Source: Candidatus Agrococcus pullicola (GTDB taxonomy: Bacteria; Actinomycetota; Actinomycetes; Actinomycetales; Microbacteriaceae). Taken from it: 6,877 nucleotides of DNA. Of this stretch, positions 1 through 4,963 are shown in pieces. The notes under the pieces were generated by a model. It saw only the letters and a list, made by a program, of their open reading frames with translations, was not told the origin of the DNA and did no database searches. Position 1 is the stretch's first letter; every line of letters begins with the position of its first letter. Where the stretch lies: positions 1 to 6,877 of the forward strand of contig DXDC01000473.1 in assembly GCA_019115685.1 (NCBI GenBank), written 5' to 3'. The translations under genes were made by a program, and so were the position numbers.

Positions 1-176
1 GCCGCGAGCGCACGGCTGGAGAGGTCGGAACCTCCTCCCGCGTCCGCCTGGATGATCAGCCGGATGTCGTTCTCCGGGAAGGCCGTGTCTTCATCGGCGA
101 CCGGGCTGCAGCCGGCGAGGGCGAGCCCCACGGCCGCGGCTCCCGCCGTCGCAATTGTCCATCGTCTTGTGCGCAT
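1..176 (-). CDS. TctC/Bug-family substrate-binding lipoprotein of a tripartite tricarboxylate transporter (N-terminal 58 codons, runs off the window)
   Basis: This would be the extracytoplasmic solute receptor that hands a carboxylate-type ligand to a TctA/TctB membrane pair, whose genes would lie beyond the left edge. Reading the minus strand from ATG at 176-174 gives a basic start (RTRR, residues 2-5), a hydrophobic segment to about residue 21 and a lipobox L20-A21-G22-C23, so a lipid-anchored protein. After a short linker come the hallmarks of mature TctC/Bug proteins: F33-P34, then IRLII at 38-42, then GGGSD at 47-51 and R55, matching the family pattern 'P-x-PIRLIVPxxPGGxxD...R'. An AAGGAG Shine-Dalgarno at 190-185 sits 8 bases before the start. 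The gene follows the GntR gene on the same strand, so the two are probably co-transcribed. The ligand cannot be read from this fragment. An ABC-type binding protein is less likely because of the GGGSD motif. Confidence 0.85.
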   Translation of the reverse strand, partial: MRTRRWTIATAGAAAVGLALAGCSPVADEDTAFPENDIRLIIQADAGGGSDLSSRALA

Positions 177-218
177 TCTCGCAACTCCTTCGTTGTGGAT
201 GGTGGTCGGGGAAACGTT
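177..218. other. Short gap between the regulator gene and the transporter lipoprotein gene
   Basis: The 42 bases between the regulator stop codon (219-221, minus strand) and the transporter ATG contain an AAGGAG ribosome site (190-185) and no convincing hairpin-plus-T-run terminator. This favours read-through from the regulator gene into the transporter gene. Confidence 0.6.
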
Positions 219-914
219 CTATACGGCGCTCGGCCTGGCGATGTCGGCATATGCGGCCCGCATACGACCGAGCGACCCGTGAATGTGGCTGTGCAGGAGC
301 TCCAGCGTGCGGTCAGCGTCTCGGTTTCGGACAGCGTCCAGCAGCAGCTCGTGATCTCGCAGCGTCGGGGCCAGATCGCCATCCTGAGCATTGGTGACGG
401 TGAGCACTTCGGCGAAGGTCGGACGCTGCTGGGCCCAGATACTCGCAAGTCGTCGATAACCGGCGATTTCGTAGAAGGCGGTGTGGAATTCGAGGTCTGC
501 CCTGGCGAATTGTTCACGATCGCCGGTCTCGTATGCTGTCCGCATCCGGTCGAGCTGCCGCTCGACGCCGGAGAGGTCTGCAGCGGCGATTTCGCAACAG
601 CGACGCATGGCCGTCGACTCGATCAATTCGCGCACCATGTACAGCTCTTCGAGATCTTCGAGTGTGAGGCCTCTCACGATCAGCCCCCGGCCGCCCGGCT
701 CCACGAGCCCCTCGATCTGCAGACGACGCAGTGCATCCCGGATGGGACCGCGGCTGACGCTGAATCGTGCCGAGAGCTTTGCTTCGACGAGGTGGGTTCC
801 GACCGGGAGGTCTCCTGCGATGATCGCACGACGGAGGCGGGCCACGACGTGCTCCCCCAGAGCGGGGATGGGTTCGAGCGAGTCGAGCGACTGCATCCAG
901 TTGTGTTCGGGCAT
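219..914 (-). CDS. GntR-family transcriptional regulator, FCD (FadR-like) subfamily
   Basis: A ligand-responsive DNA-binding protein of 231 residues, normal for the FCD subfamily. Residues about 15-82 form the winged helix-turn-helix: LRRAIIAGDLPVGTHL (27-42), then the recognition region SVSRGPIRDALRRLQIEGLV (52-71). The rest is an all-helical FCD domain in which the usual metal/ligand residues can be seen: D140 and H144 in DxxFH, H188 in DHELLL and H210 in HSHIH. FCD regulators typically bind small carboxylates or sugar acids such as gluconate, lactate or acyl-CoA. An AAGGA Shine-Dalgarno at 925-921 supports ATG 914. The gene is divergent from the six-gene catabolic operon and upstream of the transporter gene, so it most likely represses both arms and is relieved by a pathway intermediate. 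A perfect palindrome at 941-952, just upstream, is the best autoregulatory site candidate. The ligand is unknown. Confidence 0.93.
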   Translation of the reverse strand: MPEHNWMQSLDSLEPIPALGEHVVARLRRAIIAGDLPVGTHLVEAKLSARFSVSRGPIRDALRRLQIEGLVEPGGRGLIVRGLTLEDLEELYMVRELIESTAMRRCCEIAAADLSGVERQLDRMRTAYETGDREQFARADLEFHTAFYEIAGYRRLASIWAQQRPTFAEVLTVTNAQDGDLAPTLRDHELLLDAVRNRDADRTLELLHSHIHGSLGRMRAAYADIARPSAV

Positions 915-940
915 TCGACGTCCTTGTCAGCCAACAGATT

Positions 941-952
941 ACGGTTAACCGT
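941..952. promoter_or_regulatory. Perfect 12-bp palindrome, probable operator of the GntR/FCD regulator
   Basis: ACGGTTAACCGT is its own reverse complement and lies 27-38 bases upstream of the regulator start. A second GGTT-like half (reading GGTTGAC on the minus strand, 957-951) overlaps it, so it may offer two half-site registers. FCD regulators commonly bind short palindromes at their own promoter. The assignment is inferred from position and symmetry only. Confidence 0.5.
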
Positions 953-953
953 C

Positions 954-983
954 AACCTAACACGTGCGACAGTGATTCAGCAA
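954..983 (-). promoter_or_regulatory. Possible promoter for the regulator and transporter genes
   Basis: On the minus strand a TTGCTG box (983-978) is followed after 18 bases by TAGGTT (959-954), which keeps the TAnnnT core of a -10 box. Transcription would then start near 947, inside the 12-bp palindrome, a sensible place for autorepression. Both boxes are imperfect. Confidence 0.3.
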
Positions 984-1048
984 TCGTTTTCTCGCTTCGG
1001 GGCGTCGCTCGCGAACGCCACGTTCACAATTGAGGCGCCGAAGCTGCC

Positions 1049-1117
1049 AACCGCTTGCTTTCTGTGCGAGCGTGCCCGAATGCTTGCCTATTCGGGCTTG
1101 ACACGATGCAAGCGGTT
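1049..1117. promoter_or_regulatory. Pair of 10-bp inverted elements resembling LacI/GalR-family operator cores
   Basis: AACCGCTTGC at 1049-1058 is the exact reverse complement of GCAAGCGGTT at 1108-1117. Each copy carries the AAnCGnTT core usual in LacI/GalR-family sites, and the right copy reads TGCAAGCGGTTCAG (1107-1120), matching most fixed positions of TGnAAnCGnTTnCA. The two CG centres are about 61 bp apart, and the right copy lies just 3' of the TTGACA box, where a bound protein would block polymerase. No LacI-type gene is in the window, so the binding protein is unknown. Confidence 0.4.
1074..1097. repeat. 8-bp inverted repeat (hairpin or dyad) abutting the TTGACA box
   Basis: GCCCGAAT (1074-1081) and ATTCGGGC (1090-1097) are perfect reverse complements with an 8-base spacer. 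The right arm ends one base before the TTGACA box at 1098. There is no T-run after it, so a terminator is unlikely. An activator or repressor site is a better guess. Confidence 0.5.
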
Positions 1118-1127
1118 CAGGACTCAT
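1098..1127 (+). promoter_or_regulatory. Possible promoter of the catabolic operon (TTGACA box)
   Basis: TTGACA at 1098-1103 is a consensus -35 box, but the best -10 at an 18-base spacing is ACTCAT (1122-1127), which is poor. If real, it is a weak or activator-dependent promoter with a leader of about 100 bases. The overlapping LacI-like element at 1107-1120 would control it. Confidence 0.3.
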
Positions 1128-1192
1128 TGCGAAGGTCGGGCATGACCTCTGCAGGCTCAACCAAGGGGGCGGTCGCGGCGGATCGCAACCAC

Positions 1193-1213
1193 GATGTAAC
1201 CTGTAATAACATC
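1193..1213. promoter_or_regulatory. Dyad over a possible -10 box just before the operon
   Basis: GATGT (1193-1197) and ACATC (1209-1213) form a 5-bp dyad with an 11-base spacer. Inside it TGTAA occurs twice, 7 bases apart (1195-1199, 1202-1206), and TGT-N4-ACA (1202-1211) gives a smaller dyad. TAACAT at 1207-1212 matches four of six -10 positions and would start a transcript near 1219 with a short leader carrying the ribosome site. This is the most AT-rich patch close to the first gene. It could be an alternative operator for the GntR protein, although it does not resemble the 941-952 palindrome. Confidence 0.3.
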
Positions 1214-1235
1214 TGCCCCACGATGAAGGAGTGTC

Positions 1236-1817
1236 ATGACCGACTTCGCAACACCGCCGATCGCCCCGTTCGCGATCCAGTTCGACGCTGACGCGGCACG
1301 ACTGACACCCGAGGGGCCCACCCTGGTGCGTCGCATGAGCGCCCTAGAGGGCCTCTTCGCCGACCACCAGGCTTGGGAAGCCGCTGTCGCCGACGGTGAC
1401 CCGATCGTCTACAGCGTGCAGTCCTCACCGGTTCCCGAAGTGAATCGCGAGCTGCCGCAGTCCATCACCACGATCGAGCCCGGCACGACCGCGGGCGAAT
1501 TCTGGATGACCAAGGGGCACCAGCATCCCGACCACCAAGGCGAAATCTACCTCGCCCTGCACGGCACCGGCGGGCTCCTCATGTTCGACGGCGAAGAGAC
1601 AGCCTGGCTCGACATGACTCCCGGCACGATCGGCTACATCCCGCCGGGCTGGGCGCACAGATCGGTCAACGTCGGCGACGACCCGTACAAATTCCTCGCC
1701 GTGTACCCGGGCGGTGCCGGTCACGACTACGGCTGGGTGCTCGAGCACGGCATGGGCAACCGCGTCTACAGCACCGCCGACGGCCACGAACTCCGACCCT
1801 TCACGGCGCGCGCGTAA
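1236..1817 (+). CDS. Cupin-type glucose-6-phosphate isomerase family protein
   Basis: A 193-residue single-domain cupin of the archaeal-type phosphoglucose isomerase family, which interconverts aldose and ketose 6-phosphates using one bound metal; it is unrelated to the classical Pgi fold. The metal-binding motif is clear: TKGHQH at 92-97 gives H95 and H97, E103 follows in GEIY, and the second motif PPGWAHRSVN (136-145) gives H141. The stretch FLAVYPGGAGHDYG (153-166) is also typical. Length matches the Pyrococcus enzyme (about 190 residues). An AAGGAG site (1226-1231) lies 4 bases before ATG 1236. It is the first gene of the operon and ends 10 bases before the kinase start. In this setting it may isomerise a pathway sugar or sugar phosphate other than glucose 6-phosphate; family membership is firm, substrate is not. 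Confidence 0.88.
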   Translation: MTDFATPPIAPFAIQFDADAARLTPEGPTLVRRMSALEGLFADHQAWEAAVADGDPIVYSVQSSPVPEVNRELPQSITTIEPGTTAGEFWMTKGHQHPDHQGEIYLALHGTGGLLMFDGEETAWLDMTPGTIGYIPPGWAHRSVNVGDDPYKFLAVYPGGAGHDYGWVLEHGMGNRVYSTADGHELRPFTARA

Positions 1818-1827
1818 GCTCGGCACC

Positions 1828-3324
1828 ATGCTGATCGCACACGATCTCGGCACAACCGGCAACAAGGCGTCCCTGCACGACGAGCGGGGTCGCCTACTGG
1901 AGGCCGTCACCGTCGAGTATCCGGCGCACTTCGCGGACGGCGGCATCGCCGAGCAGGACCCGGACGACTGGTACGACGCGGTCATCACCGCGACGTCGCG
2001 ATTACTGACGAAAGCCGAAGTCGACCGAGCATCCGTGCACGGGATGGTCATCAGCGGGCAGATGATGGGTGCCGTGCTGCTTGATGAAACCCACCGTCCC
2101 GTCCGACCGGCAATCATCTGGGCCGACACGCGCGCGGGGCGTCAGGCAGCACTGCTGAACGAGCGTCTTGGTGAACACGAGGCGTACAGGCTGCACGGTC
2201 ACCGCATCAACTCCACGTACTCGCTCGCGAAAGTGATGTGGGTGCGCGACAACGAACCCGAAACCTTTGCGAGAGTGCGCCACGTGTGCGTCGCGAAGGA
2301 CTACGTTGTGCATCGCCTGACCGGGAGGCTCGCAACCGACCGCTCGGATGCCTCGTCGACGAACGCCTACGACATCGGTCGCGGCGCATGGTCGGCCGAG
2401 ACACTCGCGGCGGCAGAGCTCGACCCGGCGCTGTTTCCCGAGATCGTCGAGTCGATCGAGGTCGTCGGATCGCTGACGCAGGATGCCGCGTCGGCGACGG
2501 GACTGCCTGCGAGCACGCGAGTTGTCATGGGCGGCGGCGACGGCCCCATCGCCGCGGTCGGAGCAGGCGTCGTCGCTCCCGAGGACGGCGCCTACATCGC
2601 GATGGGCACGTCCTCGTGGATCTCGTTCGCGTCGGGCGAGCCGGTGCTCGACCCCTCGATGCGCACGTTCACCTTCGAGCACGTCGTGCCCGGACTCTAC
2701 GTGCCGACAGCCACGATGCAGGCGGCGGGCGCATCCGTGGCGTGGATCAACGAAATCCTGTCACCGGACCCGAGCGGTGCATCCCTGCGTGAGCTCGTCG
2801 GGCGTGCGAGCACCGAGGATGCGGACACGGGAGGGCTGTTCTTCCTCCCCTACCTGTTTGGCGAACGCTCGCCGAAGTGGAACACCGATGCGCGGGGCGC
2901 TTTCGTCGGCATCGGCAGACATCACGAGCGGCAGCACATGATGCGCGCAGTGCTCGAGGGCGTTGCCTTCAATCTCGCCGAATGCCTCGACGCGTACGCC
3001 GACAACGGCTATGCGTTCGACAGCATCGACGCCGTCGGCGGCGGCGCGGCGAGCGATGCGTGGCTGCAGATCATGGCCGATGTCTGGGGCGTGCAGGTGC
3101 ACCGTCGCAGCGTCGTCGGCGAAGCGAACAGCCTCGGCGCCGCTGTCGTCGGGCTGGTCGGGCTCGGCTTGGCCGACGACTTCTCGCCGGCGCGTGAGCT
3201 CTCCGACGTGGTCGCCGCGTTCGAGCCGAACCTGCAGCGGCACGAGCGCTACCGCGAACGTCTCGAACGGTTCCGCGGCGCTTACGATGCGCTGGAGCCC
3301 TGGATGAACGAGGAGGTCCGCTAG
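1828..3324 (+). CDS. FGGY-family carbohydrate kinase (xylulokinase-like)
   Basis: An ATP-dependent sugar or polyol kinase of 498 residues, the usual FGGY length. The ATPase-fold motifs are in order: phosphate-1 loop DLGTTGNK (6-13), GQMMG (77-81), WADTR (98-102), KDYVVHRLTG (157-166), the catalytic base D238 in GGGD (235-238), phosphate-2 loop GTSSW (260-264) and the adenosine motif GGGA (404-407). Xylulokinases usually have QMHG where this protein has QMMG, and the histidine there faces the sugar, so the substrate may not be xylulose. ATG 1828 was chosen because it puts DLGTTG at residue 6, as in the family; a longer frame from 1714 would add 38 residues read through the isomerase gene. No good Shine-Dalgarno precedes it, so translation is probably coupled to the gene 10 bases upstream. 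Family call firm; substrate unknown. Confidence 0.93.
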   Translation: MLIAHDLGTTGNKASLHDERGRLLEAVTVEYPAHFADGGIAEQDPDDWYDAVITATSRLLTKAEVDRASVHGMVISGQMMGAVLLDETHRPVRPAIIWADTRAGRQAALLNERLGEHEAYRLHGHRINSTYSLAKVMWVRDNEPETFARVRHVCVAKDYVVHRLTGRLATDRSDASSTNAYDIGRGAWSAETLAAAELDPALFPEIVESIEVVGSLTQDAASATGLPASTRVVMGGGDGPIAAVGAGVVAPEDGAYIAMGTSSWISFASGEPVLDPSMRTFTFEHVVPGLYVPTATMQAAGASVAWINEILSPDPSGASLRELVGRASTEDADTGGLFFLPYLFGERSPKWNTDARGAFVGIGRHHERQHMMRAVLEGVAFNLAECLDAYADNGYAFDSIDAVGGGAASDAWLQIMADVWGVQVHRRSVVGEANSLGAAVVGLVGLGLADDFSPARELSDVVAAFEPNLQRHERYRERLERFRGAYDALEPWMNEEVR

Positions 3325-3326
3325 TG
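3311..3326 (+). promoter_or_regulatory. Strong ribosome site and one-base stop/start overlap (TAGTG)
   Basis: AGGAGG (3311-3316) lies inside the last kinase codons, and the kinase stop TAG (3322-3324) shares its G with the dehydrogenase GTG start. This favours translational coupling and fixes the dehydrogenase start. Confidence 0.75.
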
Positions 3327-4301
3327 GCCGTCATCCTGGCAACCAGCCGCTCCTTCGGGGACGGCGACCGCGACCTCACGACGGAGCTCACGGAGCAGGG
3401 GCACACGGTGCTGCGCGGCCCCTCCGGCCACGACATCGGCGCACTCGCGGGCGCGCTCTCGAAAGCGGACGCCTGGGTCGCCGGCACGGGCCCGGTCAGC
3501 GCCCGGCACATGGATGCAGCCCCCGGACTGCGCGTCATCGCCCGCTACGGCGTCGGCTTCGAGGCCGTGGACGTCGCAGCGGCCGCTCAACGCGGCATCG
3601 TCGTCACGAACACTCCCGGCGCGAACTCGGATGCCGTCGCCGACCACGCCGTCGCGCTCATGCTGGCTGCGCTCCGGTCGATCACCGCTGGCGATCGCGG
3701 CGTGCGCGCCGGCGACTGGAGTGTTATCCGCGGCCGCCAGCTCGGATCCCAGCGGGTCGGCATCGTCGGCTTCGGCCGCATCGGGCGCGGCGTCGCCCAA
3801 CGATTGAGCGGTTTCGGCGGCACCGTCGTCGCACACGACCCGTTCCTCGATGAGGATGCGTACACGGCCGCGGGCGTGGTCGGTGCATCGCTCGACGACA
3901 TCGGTCGTGCCAGCGATATCGTCTCGCTCCACGCTCCGGGCGGCAGGACCATCATCGACACCGACTGGCTCGACCGACTCGATCATCCCATCACGCTCAT
4001 CAATACGGCACGGCCCGACCTCATCGATGAGGAGGCGCTGGCCGACGCGCTGCGCGACGGACGCGTGCGAGCCTTCGCCGCCGACACGCTGCTCGGCGAC
4101 ACTGCGGCAAGCGAGTCACCCCTCCTGGCCGATGACCTCGCCGACCGGGTCACCGTGACCCCGCACTTCGGCGCGCAGACCGTCGAGGCGGTCGACGGGA
4201 TGGGGTCGATCGCGGTCGACAACGCCCTCGCGGTGCTCGAAGGCCGGCAGCCGCCGAACCCCGTGCCGGGATCGCATCCCGTTTCCGCGTCAACGACGTG
4301 A
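3324..4301 (+). CDS. D-isomer-specific 2-hydroxyacid dehydrogenase family protein
   Basis: An NAD-dependent oxidoreductase of 325 residues, typical of the phosphoglycerate/hydroxypyruvate dehydrogenase family, interconverting a 2-hydroxy acid and its 2-keto form. Visible are ARYGVG (73-78), the helix around DHAVALML (107-114), the nucleotide loop GFGRIG (149-154), D172 at the end of the next strand (NAD preference), SLHAP (201-205), the catalytic arginine R230 in NTAR, and the catalytic histidine H281 in TPHFGA. By spacing from the arginine (29 residues, as in D-lactate dehydrogenase), the catalytic glutamate position is Asp259. The loop after SLHAP is several residues shorter than usual. GTG 3324 overlaps the kinase TAG by one base and has AGGAGG at 3311-3316, 7 bases upstream, so the two are coupled. 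It could act on a sugar-acid intermediate or on hydroxypyruvate or glyoxylate released later; the substrate is unknown. Confidence 0.9.
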   Translation: MAVILATSRSFGDGDRDLTTELTEQGHTVLRGPSGHDIGALAGALSKADAWVAGTGPVSARHMDAAPGLRVIARYGVGFEAVDVAAAAQRGIVVTNTPGANSDAVADHAVALMLAALRSITAGDRGVRAGDWSVIRGRQLGSQRVGIVGFGRIGRGVAQRLSGFGGTVVAHDPFLDEDAYTAAGVVGASLDDIGRASDIVSLHAPGGRTIIDTDWLDRLDHPITLINTARPDLIDEEALADALRDGRVRAFAADTLLGDTAASESPLLADDLADRVTVTPHFGAQTVEAVDGMGSIAVDNALAVLEGRQPPNPVPGSHPVSASTT

Positions 4302-4324
4302 ACATCCAGACCGAAGGAGCGAAT

Positions 4325-4963
4325 GTGAACGACAGGCTCGAACGAGTACAGAGCACGGGCGTGTTCGCCGTGCTGCGTGCACCGACAGCGCAGCACGCGA
4401 TCGAGGCCTCTCGAGCACTCGTGCGCGGCGGCATCACCGGACTCGAAGTGACGTATTCGACCCCCGATGCAGCCGCCGTGATCCGAGAACTGGTCGCCGA
4501 GTTCGGCGATGCTGCGCACGTCGGCGCCGGCACCGTCACATCCGCGCAGCAGGCTGATGAGGCCGTTGCCGCCGGCGCGAGCTTCCTGGTCTCGCCAGGC
4601 ACGCTGCCGTCATTGACCGAGTCGATGCTCGACACGGGCGCCGTCGTCATGACCGGCGCGATGACACCCTCCGAGGTCATGACCGCCATCGATGCCGGCA
4701 CGCACGTCGTCAAGCTCTTCCCCGCATCACTCGGCGGCCCCGCATTCCTGAAAGCACTGCGCGGGCCGTTCCCCGGCATCCCGTTCATGCCTACCGGCGG
4801 CGTCTCCGCGATGAATCTCGGCGAGTGGTTCTCCGCGGGCGCCGTTGCAGCGGGCGCGGGCGGCGATCTGGTGCCGGCGGCCGCGCTGCAGGACCAGGAC
4901 TGGGGTCGCATCGAGACCATTGCCGGGCATTTCGCTGCGGCACTGCGGGAGGTGCGAGCATGA
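4325..4963 (+). CDS. eda: KDPG/KHG aldolase family protein (2-dehydro-3-deoxy-phosphogluconate aldolase-like)
   Basis: A class I aldolase of 212 residues; the family splits a 2-keto-3-deoxy sugar acid (phosphate) into pyruvate and an aldehyde through a lysine Schiff base. The Schiff-base lysine is K130 in VVKLFPAS and the general acid/base is E41 in GLEVT; GAGT (67-70), SPGT (90-93) and the GG loop at 158-159 are also present. Two differences from E. coli Eda stand out by eye: the EVTLRT turn reads EVTYST, losing the arginine, and the phosphate-loop serine before the WLVP-like segment is glycine (G180, GAGGDLVP). The substrate may therefore not be KDPG, and the symbol is used in the family sense only. 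GTG 4325 is preferred over GTG 4298 because GAAGGAG (4313-4319) sits 5 bases before it and downstream of the earlier start. It overlaps the next gene by 4 bases (ATGA). Confidence 0.88.
   Translation: MNDRLERVQSTGVFAVLRAPTAQHAIEASRALVRGGITGLEVTYSTPDAAAVIRELVAEFGDAAHVGAGTVTSAQQADEAVAAGASFLVSPGTLPSLTESMLDTGAVVMTGAMTPSEVMTAIDAGTHVVKLFPASLGGPAFLKALRGPFPGIPFMPTGGVSAMNLGEWFSAGAVAAGAGGDLVPAAALQDQDWGRIETIAGHFAAALREVRA

Larger units (their letters stand above)
915..1235. other. Divergent intergenic control region, 321 bases, no gene
   Basis: No reading frame here has family features or a supported start, and the open frames that cross it are antisense to neighbouring genes. The region is less G+C-rich in patches (938-990, 1194-1214) than the coding sequence. 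It holds several symmetric elements annotated separately: a palindrome at 941-952, a 10-bp inverted pair at 1049-1058/1108-1117, a hairpin at 1074-1097, a TTGACA box at 1098-1103 and a dyad at 1193-1213. A further nested pair is GCTTCGG (994-1000) with CCGAAGC (1038-1044), enclosing GGCGT (1001-1005) with ACGCC (1015-1019). Confidence 0.8.

Noticed and set aside
1074..1097. The 8-bp hairpin as a transcription terminator
   Set aside because: There is no T-run on either side, and it sits between divergent genes just before a -35-like box.
195..1145. A 316-codon plus-strand open frame opposite the regulator gene
   Set aside because: It lies antisense to the GntR gene, which has clear HTH and FCD motifs, and it has no recognisable domain or ribosome site. 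Long antisense frames are common in GC-rich DNA.
1714..1827. Longer kinase start at 1714
   Set aside because: It would add 38 residues translated from another frame of the isomerase gene. The family's DLGTTG motif belongs within the first ten residues, which ATG 1828 provides.
4298..4324. Earlier aldolase start GTG 4298 overlapping the previous stop (GTGA)
   Set aside because: GAAGGAG at 4313-4319 lies downstream of it and correctly spaced for GTG 4325; the nine extra residues are not typical of the family. It cannot be fully excluded.
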